In this document: positions 50,606 to 59,564 of the stretch, piece by piece
How the letters are laid out: each line of letters begins with the position of its first letter
How positions within the stretch are numbered: the first letter of the stretch is position 1
DNA from: Microbacterium amylolyticum
Lineage (GTDB): Bacteria; Actinomycetota; Actinomycetes; Actinomycetales; Microbacteriaceae
Direction of reading: 5' to 3'
DNA: 64,000 bases
Assembly: GCF_011046975.1 (NCBI RefSeq)
Contig: NZ_CP049253.1
Location: 1,302,001 to 1,366,000, forward strand
Notes under the pieces: model-generated
Told to the model about the DNA's origin: nothing
What the model saw: only the letters and a program-made list of their open reading frames with translations
The model's database searches: none
Position numbers and translations under genes: made by a program

Positions 50606-51855
50606 GGCACACTCACTTCCAGTGATGTCGGTCCGCCGACGGGGCTGTCGATCCGGGATGTGCCGCCGATCGCGGCGATCCTGTTCTGGATCCCGTCCAG
50701 TCCGCCGCCGGGAACGACGTGGGCTCCGCCCATACCGTTATCCTCGACGCGGGCCCAGAGCAGGCCGCCGTCGGGACGGGCACGAACGGTGACGCGCACA
50801 TCGGTTGCCCGAGAATGCTTGGCGGCGTTCGTCAACGTTTCGGCGATGGCAAAATAGACGGCTGCTTCGGCGTCTCGGCCGCATGCGCCAGACATCCGCA
50901 CATCGAGGCTGACGGGGATATGGGACCGGCTCGCGACCGCGCTGAGGGCGGCGTCGAGTCCACGGTCATCCAGCACGGAGGCGTGGATCCCGCGCGCCAG
51001 CTGACGTAGCTCGGTGATCGCGGCCTTGGTGGAGGTATGAGCCTCGCCGATCAGTTCCTTCGCAGCGGCCGGGTCGCTGTCGATCTTCTGCTGCGCGAGA
51101 CCGAGTGTCATACCGACAGAGACAAGCCGCGGCTGAACGCCGTCGTGCAGATCGCGCTCGATACGCGTGCGCTCAACTTCGCTGGCGCGGATGGCTCCCT
51201 GGCGCTGCTCGCTGGCGTCACGCGCCTGCGCTGCAAGCTGGGTTTCGCGCATCGGGGCGATGATGACGCGGGCGAGCACGCCATGCAGCATCGCGATGCC
51301 GAGAAGGAGGCCAAGTGCGACGAGGGCGATGAGGGGCCCGCCGATCGCCGCCCACAGGGCATTGAACTGGAACCAGCCGATCGACACGTTCCCGTCGGGC
51401 ATATAGAGCGGCGCGAACGCACCGGTCAGACCGGCAACAGCCAGTCCGGCCAGCGCGAATGCCACCCAGCCGAGAAGCGTCGCGATGGCGAGGTGTGCAA
51501 GAGCACGCCACATTCCGCCATCGATGAACTGCAACCAGACGGTGTGGAGGAAACCGACGAAGCCGCGCTTGGGTGAGCGTCGTGGACGGAGCATCGTCAA
51601 CCCGAAGCCATACAGCCCTTCCACACGGGCCGTTTCGAGGAACGCCGCGGCGTAGAGGAAGTAGACGAGGCCGAACAGAACGATCGCGCCGAGGCCGGCG
51701 AGAAGGAGCCCGCCAAGGCCGAGGCCGAGGAGCGTCGCGGCAACAGAAAAGACGAAGACACCCCAGAAGCCGAGGACGACAAGGTGCGCAACGGCCCCGA
51801 GGAGTTTGAGTGGCGTGTGCATACGAGGTGCTGCGCCGAGGTCGTGTGAGGTCAT
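50593..51855 (-). CDS. DesK/NarX-type sensor histidine kinase
   Basis: The 420-residue membrane kinase has about four to six N-terminal helices with a DUF-like sensor region. The HisKA_3 box is RDLHDGVQPRLVSVGM, with the phospho-acceptor His. The ATPase parts are ETLTNAAKHSRATDV (N box) and DNGMGGAHVVPGGGL (G box). The ATG at 51855 is preferred over a GTG two codons upstream. The gene starts the three-gene operon; the signal is unknown, and the outer DUF4097 protein hints at cell-envelope stress. Confidence 0.92.
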   Translation of the reverse strand: MTSHDLGAAPRMHTPLKLLGAVAHLVVLGFWGVFVFSVAATLLGLGLGGLLLAGLGAIVLFGLVYFLYAAAFLETARVEGLYGFGLTMLRPRRSPKRGFVGFLHTVWLQFIDGGMWRALAHLAIATLLGWVAFALAGLAVAGLTGAFAPLYMPDGNVSIGWFQFNALWAAIGGPLIALVALGLLLGIAMLHGVLARVIIAPMRETQLAAQARDASEQRQGAIRASEVERTRIERDLHDGVQPRLVSVGMTLGLAQQKIDSDPAAAKELIGEAHTSTKAAITELRQLARGIHASVLDDRGLDAALSAVASRSHIPVSLDVRMSGACGRDAEAAVYFAIAETLTNAAKHSRATDVRVTVRARPDGGLLWARVEDNGMGGAHVVPGGGLDGIQNRIAAIGGTSRIDSPVGGPTSLEVSVPCAS

Positions 51856-52139
51856 GTCCACAACGCTATGAACTCACACTCGTGAGCACAGCGGGGACCA
51901 CCACCCGGAAGTCGTCGGGGTTTCCCCACCCCTTTCGAAGCCCAGGACCTGCCGGTTAAGCCGATCACCGATATCGCTGGCACGGGAATGAGGGCGCCAA
52001 CGTCGACGTGGTGGGGGAAGCGTCCGTTCGTTATGTGGAACCGTCGATGTCGTTACAGACGGGGACAGCGAGATGTCAGCAAGAGGCCGGAGGTGCCGCA
52101 ATGAATCCGTGGGTCTCCCGTCTGGGTGTAGGTGGGGGG
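51856..52139. other. Non-coding gap, probable promoter region
   Basis: The 284 bp lie upstream of the kinase operon and downstream of the small membrane peptide gene. An open frame on the minus strand is low-complexity and lacks a plausible start. No terminator, repeat or operator stands out. Confidence 0.5.
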
Positions 52140-52256
52140 TCATTGGAACATCGCCCCGATAGCGAGGTAACTCGCGATCGCCACGACTATGAGGGCGATC
52201 GTCGCGGCGGTGATGAAGATCACCGGGGTGCTAAGAGGATTCTTTCGCTGTTTCAT
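52140..52256 (-). CDS. 38-residue single-span membrane peptide in copper cluster
   Basis: The short gene reads MKQRKNPLSTP followed by one hydrophobic helix (VIFITAATIALIVVAIASYL) and the end AIGAMFQ. It has a basic N-terminus, so the C-terminus is outside. GAGCGAGGCATC upstream places a GAGG five bases from the ATG. It lies 30 nt after the F510_1955-type lipoprotein gene and is probably in the same operon. The last residues include Met, a possible copper ligand. It resembles no family I can name. Confidence 0.72.
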   Translation of the reverse strand: MKQRKNPLSTPVIFITAATIALIVVAIASYLAIGAMFQ

Positions 52257-52286
52257 GATGCCTCGCTCCGAAGAGTAAAGCGTTGC

Positions 52287-53132
52287 CTACCGTGCGGGGC
52301 TGAGGACGGTGGTGTCATCTGCGATGATGTCGACGATGCCTCGATCGTCGACGAGAACGATTCGTTCATCGCCGATCGCGGCGAAGGCCTGAACAGCACC
52401 GTCGACGGCCTCGAGGCGTTGCCAGGTCTGGTCGGCGTCTTGTTCCCACAGAGCGCCGTCCGTGCCGACGCCGACGAGGACGCCGTCCGGGCGGGCGTCG
52501 AGCATGTATAACAGTGGCGCGCCCTCGACGGGGACGAATGTCATACCGTGGTCGTCGCTGCGCAGGAGTCCTTCTTCGGCTGCGGCGTAGATGCCGTTGT
52601 CCGTGGCGACGAGATCTGCCGCTCCGATCGATGCTCCTGCTGTCCATTCGTGGCCGCCGTCGGTGCTGATGAGGAGCTCGATGTCGCTGGACGCGATTCC
52701 GTAGAGGGTGCCGTCGGGGCCGGCGGTGAGGACGTGGAAATCGGTGCTGCCGTTGAGCGCGACGGGTGACCAGGTCTGGCCGTAGTCGTCACTTTGGATG
52801 ATGCCGAGGTTGGGGGCGCCGAGTTCTGCGGCGGTTTTGGGGCCGGGGTGCCCGGAAGCGAACAAGGTGTCTTCGGCGATGGTGAATCCCATCGCGTCGA
52901 AGTCGTGGCCGCCAATGGGGCCGGAGACCTCCCCGTCCGGGGTGACGGCGTAGATGCCGTTGTGGGTGGCGACGAGCAGGTCAGTGCCGCGGGGGTCTTC
53001 GGCGATGCCGTGGACATGTTCGATACGGGGTGTGGCAGCGTCGGGTTCGGTGGTTGGGGTGTTGGAGCAGCCGGTGAGAACGAGAGCGAGGCTGAACACG
53101 CCAGCACCGAGGGCAAGGGGAAGCTTCTTCAT
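52287..53132 (-). CDS. F510_1955-type beta-propeller lipoprotein
   Basis: The 281-residue protein has a lipobox VLTGC (Cys about 22) followed by a beta-propeller of BNR/sortilin-like blades (SDDYGQTW, STDGGHEW, SDDHGMTF are the Asp-box repeats). An early HVHG segment may bind metal. Proteins of this type recur beside copper ATPase genes in actinobacteria, with unknown function. It lies 97 nt after the DUF6153-like gene and shares its direction, downstream of a CsoR-type operator. Confidence 0.85.
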   Translation of the reverse strand: MKKLPLALGAGVFSLALVLTGCSNTPTTEPDAATPRIEHVHGIAEDPRGTDLLVATHNGIYAVTPDGEVSGPIGGHDFDAMGFTIAEDTLFASGHPGPKTAAELGAPNLGIIQSDDYGQTWSPVALNGSTDFHVLTAGPDGTLYGIASSDIELLISTDGGHEWTAGASIGAADLVATDNGIYAAAEEGLLRSDDHGMTFVPVEGAPLLYMLDARPDGVLVGVGTDGALWEQDADQTWQRLEAVDGAVQAFAAIGDERIVLVDDRGIVDIIADDTTVLSPAR

Positions 53133-53229
53133 GAGTAAATCCTTCGAATGAGTAGATATGAGGGGTCGTGGACACAGCGCCGCGCAGAGGGCGACGCCGG
53201 GGTGTCGGCAAGATGCCGACGATGACCGA

Positions 53230-53670
53230 TCAGGTTCGACTAATCGAAAGGAATATGAGTGAGGGTGTGCGCGGCAGGATGCTCACAGCCCGCAACCGCA
53301 AAGACGACGCCAGCGCCCGCAGGGGCGGGCCGAGATGCTCCAGAAGCATCGGGCGAACCAGCAGAAGAAGTGCTGCAAGCAATGCGAGGACGCACGCGGT
53401 GACCATGTCCGAATGGCTTTGCCCGGTTCCCATCAGACAGGTGTCATCACACGCGATAGCGCCGCTGATGTCAGAGGTGGCCGCTATCGGGGTGGAGTGC
53501 TCGGGGGCTGTTGACGCTGTCGCGGAATGGTGGGCGTCGTGGCCTGCCACGTCGGCGCTGAAGGTGTGCATGCCAAGCAGCCCCACGATGATCATGAGTG
53601 CGGCACCGGCGATCAGCAACAGGGCACGCAACGATAGCTGCTGACGCGCGATGCGTAGCGTGATCTGCAT
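53230..53670 (-). CDS. DUF6153-like His-rich membrane protein
   Basis: The 146-residue protein has two membrane segments (about 15-35 and 90-112). The loop between them holds AGHDAHHSATAS, PEHSTP, two cysteines (CDDTC) and GQSHSDM, all possible copper ligands. This matches the layout of small proteins called DUF6153 that occur in actinobacterial copper clusters. The ATG at 53670 has GGAGGG upstream. The gene is divergent from the YHS protein, with the CsoR-type operator between. Confidence 0.75.
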   Translation of the reverse strand: MQITLRIARQQLSLRALLLIAGAALMIIVGLLGMHTFSADVAGHDAHHSATASTAPEHSTPIAATSDISGAIACDDTCLMGTGQSHSDMVTACVLALLAALLLLVRPMLLEHLGPPLRALASSLRLRAVSILPRTPSLIFLSISRT

Positions 53671-53838
53671 ATGCTCGGCCCTCCGTTCCTTCTCCCGCGC
53701 TAACACCACCAACTTCACGAACACCCTGGGGAGATGCCCACCGCCGACGGTTGAGTGATGGGTCTAACACAATGAGCGGATCTCACTCACCAAACCGTCA
53801 CGCGATGATGGTGAAGCCTGTTCCGCTCACTCTACAGG

Positions 53839-53858
53839 AATACCCTCAGGGGGTATAT
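53839..53858. promoter_or_regulatory. CsoR-type operator
   Basis: ATACCCTCAGGGGGTAT is an inverted repeat of ATACCC/GGGTAT with a five-base centre, matching the form of CsoR operators (ATACCC-like with G/C-rich middle). It lies 49 bp before the YHS gene and 169 bp before the divergent DUF6153-like gene, and a CsoR gene is 2.6 kb downstream. Copper binding to CsoR should release it. Confidence 0.8.
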
Positions 53859-53906
53859 GGTTGTGCGTGTCAGAGTCGAGCCGCAAGCCTGAAAGAGGAA
53901 AACAAT

Positions 53907-54167
53907 ATGTCCGATTCCCCCGCTGGATCCTGCTGCAGCCACAACAGCCACGTGGCGGTCGCGGCCGATGGGCGCAAGGATCTGCTCGCCCCATCCGCGG
54001 ACGAGCTCGCTGAATGCCCGGTGATGGTCGGCAGCACCGTCGTCAAAGCAGACGCAGAAGCCGCGGGCCTGTTCCGTGACTACGAGGGCGCCCGCTACTA
54101 CTTCTGCTGCGCAGCATGCGGCCCCCGCTTCGACGCGGACCCCGCCAAGTACGTTGCCGCCACCTGA
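53907..54167 (+). CDS. YHS-domain heavy-metal-binding protein
   Basis: The 86-residue protein starts with a Cys/His cluster (SPAGSCCSHNSH) followed by a YHS domain: ECPVMVGSTVV and YYFCCAACGPRFDADPAKY. YHS domains bind metals, often copper in such clusters, and may pass it to the ATPase. The start with GAAAGAGGAAA upstream is clear. It is first in the copB-csoR direction, 73 nt before the ATPase. Confidence 0.88.
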   Translation: MSDSPAGSCCSHNSHVAVAADGRKDLLAPSADELAECPVMVGSTVVKADAEAAGLFRDYEGARYYFCCAACGPRFDADPAKYVAAT

Positions 54168-54240
54168 ACACGCACCACCCCCGCGGTACTCGCTACCAAA
54201 CACCCCTGTTTAGCGTCACTATTTCGAGGAGGATCGATCC

Positions 54241-56463
54241 ATGAGTAACTCGCACCACGACGGCGTTGAACACACCGACGGACATCACAAGTCCTACACA
54301 CCCGCGGAGCACGAGTCCCATCATGAGATGGCGCATCATGCCCATACGGATGTGGCCGATGCCGCGACATCGGGCTCCTCGCACCATACACATCCCGACA
54401 CGATGTCTCACGGTGCGCACGGCACCGATGGAGGGCACGACACTCACGGGGCCCACGAGGGGCACGGTGGTCATGCGGGGCACGGCGACCATGTCGGGCA
54501 GTTCCGCCGGTTGTTCTGGATCATGCTCGTCCTGGCGGTCCCGACCGTTGCGCTGTCGGGCATGTTCTCGATGATCCTCGGCTATTCTCTCCCGGACATC
54601 TCCGGGATCATGTGGGTGTCTCCGGTGCTGGGAACGGTGATGTATGTCTGGGGCGGGAAACCGTTCCTCGTCGGCGCCGTCAGCGAGATCCGCTCCCGAA
54701 AGCCCGGGATGATGCTCCTCATCAGCCTCGCAATCACGGTCGCATTCCTCGCATCGTGGGGTGCGACCCTAGGGATGTTGCATCACGAGCTCGACTTCTG
54801 GTGGGAGCTGGCGCTCCTCATCGTCATCATGCTGCTCGGTCACTGGATCGAGATGCGCTCCCTCGCCCAGACCACCTCCGCCCTCGACTCTCTGGCCGCT
54901 CTCCTCCCGGATGAGGCGGAACGGGTCGAGAATGGCGAGGTCGTTGTCGTCTCACCCGCCGACCTTGTCGTCGGCGATGTTGTCGTCGTTCGGCCTGGAG
55001 GCAGCGTCCCCGCGGATGGGCGCATTGTCGATGGACGCGCGTCGATGGACGAGTCCATGGTCACCGGTGAATCTCGCACGGTCACCCGCGGCAGCGGTGA
55101 TCCGGTCACAGCGGGCACTGTCGCCACCGATTCGGGATTGCGTGTTGAGATCACTGCGATCGGTGATGACACCACCCTCGCCGGCATCCAACGCCTGGTG
55201 ACCGAAGCGCAGAGCTCCTCGTCCCGCGCCCAGCGACTCGCCGACACCGCCGCCGGATGGCTGTTCTGGTTCGCACTCGGATCTGCGGCCATCACCGCGC
55301 TCGTATGGACCCTGGTGGGATTCCCGGATGCCGCCGTCATCCGCACGATCACCGTCTTGGTGATCGCTTGCCCCCACGCGCTCGGTCTGGCCATCCCGCT
55401 AGTCGTGTCGATCGCGACCGAGCGGGCCGCGCGCGGTGGCGTCCTCGTCAAGGACCGGCTGGCGTTGGAGAGCATGCGCACTGTCGACACTGTGTTGTTC
55501 GACAAGACCGGAACTCTCACGAAAGGCGAGCCTGTCGTCTCCGAAGTATCGATCACCGACGGGGGCGACGCGGATCAGGTGCTTGCGCTGGCGGCCGCCG
55601 CGGAAGTCGACAGTGAGCATCCCCTGGCGAAGGCGATTGTCCGTGCCGCTGCCGAGAAGAAGCTCACGGTGCCCGGAAGTCGCGACTTCACCTCATCTCC
55701 CGCGGTTGGCGTCACTGCAACCGTCGACGGGTCGACCATCCGCGTCGGTGGACCGCACCTTCTCACGGAGGAAGGCGCAGACGAACTCCCCATTGCCGAC
55801 GCCTGGCGCACGGACGGCGCCATCATCCTCCACGTCATTCAAGACGGGCGTGTGATTGGTGCGTTGAAGCTCGCCGATGAGGTGCGTTCGGAGTCGCGCG
55901 AAGCGGTCGATGCGCTCCACGTCCTCGGCGTGCAAGTGGTCATGATCACCGGAGACGCAGAGGCCGTCGCACATGCCGTCGCTCAAGATCTCGGCATCGA
56001 CCGGGTCTTCGCCGGGGTCCGTCCAGAAGACAAGGCCGCGAAGGTCCAGGAGCTTCAGCGAGAAGGTCGGAAAGTCGCGATGGTCGGCGACGGTGTTAAT
56101 GACGCGCCCGCACTCGCCCAAGCCGACGTCGGGCTCGCAATCGGCGCGGGCACGGATGTCGCGATCGCCTCGGCCGGCGTCATCCTCGCCAGCGACGACC
56201 CCCGCTCCGTGCTCTCGGTAATCAAACTGTCCCGCGCCGCGTACCGAAAGATGAAACAGAACCTCTGGTGGGCTGCGGGCTATAACCTCATCTCCGTCCC
56301 CCTCGCAGCCGGTGCCCTCGCCCCTATCGGGTTCGTGCTGCCGATGTCGGTCGGCGCCGTCCTCATGTCGCTGTCCACGATCGTCGTCGCGCTCAACGCG
56401 CAGCTGTTGCGGCGCCTGGACCTTCGTCCTGAGACCACGACTCGCGCCATCCTCGACCGATGA
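54241..56463 (+). CDS. Copper-exporting P-type ATPase (CopB type, P1B-3)
   Basis: The 740-residue ATPase has an N-terminal region of 86 residues with about 23 histidines in place of CxxC metal domains. The membrane metal motif is CPH (Cys377-Pro378-His379), the P-loop aspartate is in DKTGTLTKGE (Asp421), and MVTGES and GDGVNDAPALAQAD are present. CPH with a His-rich N-terminus defines the CopB group, which moves Cu(I), Cu(II) or Ag(I) out. GAGGAGG lies upstream. The stop overlaps an ATG in the csoR gene region. Confidence 0.94.
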   Translation: MSNSHHDGVEHTDGHHKSYTPAEHESHHEMAHHAHTDVADAATSGSSHHTHPDTMSHGAHGTDGGHDTHGAHEGHGGHAGHGDHVGQFRRLFWIMLVLAVPTVALSGMFSMILGYSLPDISGIMWVSPVLGTVMYVWGGKPFLVGAVSEIRSRKPGMMLLISLAITVAFLASWGATLGMLHHELDFWWELALLIVIMLLGHWIEMRSLAQTTSALDSLAALLPDEAERVENGEVVVVSPADLVVGDVVVVRPGGSVPADGRIVDGRASMDESMVTGESRTVTRGSGDPVTAGTVATDSGLRVEITAIGDDTTLAGIQRLVTEAQSSSSRAQRLADTAAGWLFWFALGSAAITALVWTLVGFPDAAVIRTITVLVIACPHALGLAIPLVVSIATERAARGGVLVKDRLALESMRTVDTVLFDKTGTLTKGEPVVSEVSITDGGDADQVLALAAAAEVDSEHPLAKAIVRAAAEKKLTVPGSRDFTSSPAVGVTATVDGSTIRVGGPHLLTEEGADELPIADAWRTDGAIILHVIQDGRVIGALKLADEVRSESREAVDALHVLGVQVVMITGDAEAVAHAVAQDLGIDRVFAGVRPEDKAAKVQELQREGRKVAMVGDGVNDAPALAQADVGLAIGAGTDVAIASAGVILASDDPRSVLSVIKLSRAAYRKMKQNLWWAAGYNLISVPLAAGALAPIGFVLPMSVGAVLMSLSTIVVALNAQLLRRLDLRPETTTRAILDR

Positions 56464-56486
56464 CCATGACGAATCAGGAGAAGACG

Positions 56487-56807
56487 ATGACCGACGTCAT
56501 TAAACCTGCAGCTTCGTGTGACCACGGCGAGCACGGCTACATCACCGACAAAGCCCGCTACCTCGCCCGACTCAAACGCATCGAAGGCCAAGCACGTGGC
56601 GTGCACCGCATGGTCGAAGACGAGCAATACTGCATCGATATCCTCACCCAGATCTCCGCACTCACCAGCGCCCTGCAAGGCGTCGCCATCGGACTCCTCG
56701 AAGACCACCTCCGCCACTGCGTCGCAGACGCCGTCCGCGCAGGCGGGGACACTGCCGAAGAGAAAATACGAGAGGCATCTCAAGCCATCGGCCGCCTCGT
56801 CCGGTGA
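56487..56807 (+). CDS. csoR: CsoR-family copper-sensing repressor
   Basis: The 106-residue all-helical repressor has the Cu(I) ligand set: Cys in EQYCIDIL, His and Cys in EDHLRHC. The DNA-contact helix has YLARLKRIEGQARGVHRM. It should repress the YHS-copB-csoR genes and the divergent operon through the operator at 53839-53858. The ATG at 56487 has AGGAG six bases upstream; an earlier ATG at 56460 overlaps the copB stop and is the alternative. Confidence 0.9.
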   Translation: MTDVIKPAASCDHGEHGYITDKARYLARLKRIEGQARGVHRMVEDEQYCIDILTQISALTSALQGVAIGLLEDHLRHCVADAVRAGGDTAEEKIREASQAIGRLVR

Positions 56808-56995
56808 GGTGAGAGCCGCGGAATCACGCGGAGGTTGTGATCGACGCTCTGACTGCCTGTTTCACGAAAGGTCACAACGTCTGCGGCGTTCATACATGCG
56901 CGCGTCCGCAGTGCCAAACGCCGCCTCGTTGAGCTGCGACCTATTCACAGCCGCCCCGAGTCGGGAAACATCGTGATTGGCGCAGGCTGACTGTC

Positions 56996-57154
56996 ATGCA
57001 TCTTCCTCTCCGCGCACAAGGCACGACGCTTACCGAAGAGCAGGCGAAAATGCTCGAAGACGAGTTCTTCCGCTCGAACCCGCCGGGATGCCAGACGCTG
57101 ACGCATCGAGGCGCAACTGTGGGTCGCGATCTCGCTGCCGAGCCGCATCGTTGA
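56996..57154 (+). CDS. Short hypothetical ORF between metal modules
   Basis: A 52-codon frame reads MHLPLRAQGTTLTEEQAKML and continues with DEFFRSNPPGC. Codon use looks coding, but no good ribosome site precedes it and I do not recognise a family. The surrounding 56808-57201 contains no other feature I can support. It may be a remnant. Confidence 0.3.
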   Translation: MHLPLRAQGTTLTEEQAKMLEDEFFRSNPPGCQTLTHRGATVGRDLAAEPHR

Positions 57155-57201
57155 ATCGCGTGTTCAGCAGATATCGGGTGCTGTGTCGCTTGGCGGTGGA
57201 G

Positions 57202-57221
57202 CACTGATTGATCAGTCAGTG
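57202..57221. promoter_or_regulatory. Operator candidate for the CmtR-type repressor
   Basis: CACTGATTGATCAGTCAGTG is a near-perfect 20-bp palindrome centred on TGATCA. TATAGT at 57225-57230, just downstream, makes a good -10. The repressor GTG start lies only 8 bases after it, so the message is probably leaderless and a bound repressor would cover the promoter. Confidence 0.7.
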
Positions 57222-57237
57222 CTGTATAGTTCAGCGT

Positions 57238-57597
57238 GTGCTGACTATTGCTTCACGCCTCGACGTCATGAACCGGCTCGGCCGTGCCATGGCGGATCCG
57301 ACACGTTCCCGGATCCTGATGACGTTGCTCGATGGTCCGAGCTACCCGGCCGTGCTCTCGCGCGAGTTGGAGCTGACGCGCTCGAACGTGTCTAACCATC
57401 TCACCTGCCTGCGCGACTGCGGGGTCGTGGTCGCTGAGCCTGAGGGTCGCCAGACTCGCTACGAGATCGCAGATCCGCACCTTGCTGCTGCGCTCGTTTC
57501 CCTCGTGGACGTGACGCTGGCTGTCGATGAGCACGCACCTTGCGTGGACTCAGCATGCACGGTACCTTGCTGCTGCGGGACGGGGGCGGACGCGTGA
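57238..57597 (+). CDS. CmtR-type ArsR-family metal repressor
   Basis: The 119-residue protein starts VLTIASRLDVMNRLGRAMAD, the conserved N-terminus of CmtR, the Cd(II)/Pb(II) sensor of mycobacteria. The winged helix is LELTRSNVSNHLTCLRDCGVV, with the metal-binding cysteine in CLRDCG; the C-terminal ligand cysteines are in HAPCVDSACTVPCCCG. The GTG start is supported by homology, and a TTG 30 nt earlier falls within the operator. The stop overlaps the ATPase start. Confidence 0.88.
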   Translation: MLTIASRLDVMNRLGRAMADPTRSRILMTLLDGPSYPAVLSRELELTRSNVSNHLTCLRDCGVVVAEPEGRQTRYEIADPHLAAALVSLVDVTLAVDEHAPCVDSACTVPCCCGTGADA

Positions 57598-59552
57598 GCG
57601 CGGCGTGTGGCTGCGAACACGAGCCTGCTACTGCGGCGGATGATGAGAATGAAGAGGTGGGGCGACCCTGGTGGAAGGACCGCGGCATCATGGTGCCGGT
57701 CTTTTCAGGTGTCGCATTCCTCACCGGTCTAATCCTTGAATGGTCCGGCCTCGAGATCCCGGCGCTCGTGCTGTTCTGGGCCGGCCTGTTGCTGGGCGCG
57801 TCGACGTTCACTCCTGGCGCGATCCGGAAGCTGTTAAAGGGCAAGCTCGGGATCGGGCTGCTGATGACGATCAGCGCGATCGGCGCGGTCATTCTCGGTT
57901 ACGTCGAGGAGGCCGCAGCGTTGGCCTTCCTATACTCAATCGCAGAGGCCCTCGAGGACAAGGCGATGGACCGCGCCCGGGGAGGGCTGCGGGCGCTGCT
58001 GAAGCTGGTGCCGGAGACGGCGACAGTGCTGCGCGACGGGGTGTCCGTGCAGGTTCAGGCGAAGGAGCTGACGGTCGGCCAGGTCATGGTGGTCCGACCG
58101 GGCGAGCGGATCGCGACCGACGGGATCGTCCGTGCGGGGCGCTCCAGCTTGGACACCTCGGCGATCACCGGGGAATCGATCCCGGTCGAGGTCGAGCCCG
58201 GCGATGCGGTGTCGGCCGGCGCGATCAACAGCGCCGGCGCACTGGAGGTCGAAACGACCGCGGCGGGTACCGACAACTCGCTAACCACGATCGTCGAACT
58301 GGTGGAGCAGGCGCAGACGGAGAAGGGCGAGCGTGCTCGTCTCGCGGACCGGATCGCTCGCCCGCTGGTGCCCGGTGTGCTGATCCTCGCCGCCCTCGTC
58401 GCGATCCTCGGATCGCTGCTGGGCGACCCGGAGATGTGGATCACCCGCGCACTCGTCGTGCTAGTCGCAGCCTCACCCTGTGCGCTGGCGATCTCTGTTC
58501 CGCTGACGGTCGTCGCCGCGATCGGCGCGGCGAGCAAGTTCGGCGTGATCATCAAATCCGGAGCCGTCTTCGAGCGCTTCGGCACGGTCCGGCATGTAGC
58601 CGTCGACAAGACCGGCACCCTCACCTGCAACGAGCCCGCGGTCACCGCCGTCCTCACCGCGAACAGCGTGACCGAAACACAGGCGCTGGCCTGGGCGGCG
58701 GCGCTGGAACAGCACAGCACGCATCCCCTCGCCTCCGCTATCACCGCTGCGACTCCGGGCATTGCGGCAGCTGTAGACGTGACCGAGAAGGCCGGGCACG
58801 GCATCGAAGGCACCGTCGACGGGTCGAGAATCACCGTCGGCAGCCCCCGCTGGCTCGACGCCGGGGAGCTCGGAGACCGGGTCGCGGGTCTCGAGGAACA
58901 GGGCATGACCGTCGTGATCGTCCACCGGGACGGATTCCCGGTCGCGGCGATCGGTGTCCGCGACGAACTGCGCCCCGAAGTTCCCGAAGCCGTCCGCACG
59001 CTCGCGGATCAGGGCATCGACATGACCATGCTCACCGGGGACAACGCCCGCACCGCACGCGCCCTCGCCGCACAGGCTGGCATCAAGGATGTGCGTGCGG
59101 AGCTGCGTCCCGAGGACAAGGCAGCGGCAATCGGTGAGCTGTCGAAGGCGGGATCGGTCGCGATGATTGGCGACGGCATCAACGACGCCCCGGCCCTCGC
59201 CTCCGCGGACATCGGCATCGCGATGGGAGCGACCGGTTCCGACGCAGCGATCGAGTCCGCCGATGTCGCGTTCACGGGCCACGACCTGCGCCTCATTCCG
59301 CGGGCGTTCGACCACGCCCGCCGGTGTCGGCGGATCATCAACCAGAACATCTTCCTGTCGTTGCTGATCATCACCGCGTTGCTCCCACTCGCGCTGTTCG
59401 GAGTCCTGGGGCTGGCCGCCGTCGTCCTGGTCCACGAGATCGCTGAGGTCATCGTGATCCTTAACGGCCTGCGCGCCGCGCGCGCCAAGTCGCCCGCGCT
59501 GTCGTCGGTAACGCCTTCTTCACCTGTCGCGGTCCACGCGGGTCGGAACTGA
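57594..59552 (+). CDS. Heavy-metal P-type ATPase, CtpG-like, with SPC membrane motif
   Basis: The 652-residue ATPase starts VSAACGCEHEP, with a CxC-H cluster but no CxxC domain. TM4 holds SPC (Ser294-Pro295-Cys296) instead of CPC, DKTGTLTCNE has the phosphorylated Asp338, TGESIPV and GDGINDAPALASAD follow, and the last helix region has VLVHEIAEVIVILNGLR. SPC is typical of P1B-4 pumps, but the operon with a CmtR-type repressor points to Cd(II), as in mycobacterial CtpG. The substrate is therefore not certain. The gene overlaps the repressor by 4 nt. Confidence 0.9.
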   Translation: MSAACGCEHEPATAADDENEEVGRPWWKDRGIMVPVFSGVAFLTGLILEWSGLEIPALVLFWAGLLLGASTFTPGAIRKLLKGKLGIGLLMTISAIGAVILGYVEEAAALAFLYSIAEALEDKAMDRARGGLRALLKLVPETATVLRDGVSVQVQAKELTVGQVMVVRPGERIATDGIVRAGRSSLDTSAITGESIPVEVEPGDAVSAGAINSAGALEVETTAAGTDNSLTTIVELVEQAQTEKGERARLADRIARPLVPGVLILAALVAILGSLLGDPEMWITRALVVLVAASPCALAISVPLTVVAAIGAASKFGVIIKSGAVFERFGTVRHVAVDKTGTLTCNEPAVTAVLTANSVTETQALAWAAALEQHSTHPLASAITAATPGIAAAVDVTEKAGHGIEGTVDGSRITVGSPRWLDAGELGDRVAGLEEQGMTVVIVHRDGFPVAAIGVRDELRPEVPEAVRTLADQGIDMTMLTGDNARTARALAAQAGIKDVRAELRPEDKAAAIGELSKAGSVAMIGDGINDAPALASADIGIAMGATGSDAAIESADVAFTGHDLRLIPRAFDHARRCRRIINQNIFLSLLIITALLPLALFGVLGLAAVVLVHEIAEVIVILNGLRAARAKSPALSSVTPSSPVAVHAGRN

Positions 59553-59564
59553 GAGGAGTTGGTC

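Noticed and set aside
51874..52143. 89-codon minus-strand frame upstream of the kinase
   Set aside because: Low-complexity, no ribosome site, no family features; probably promoter DNA.
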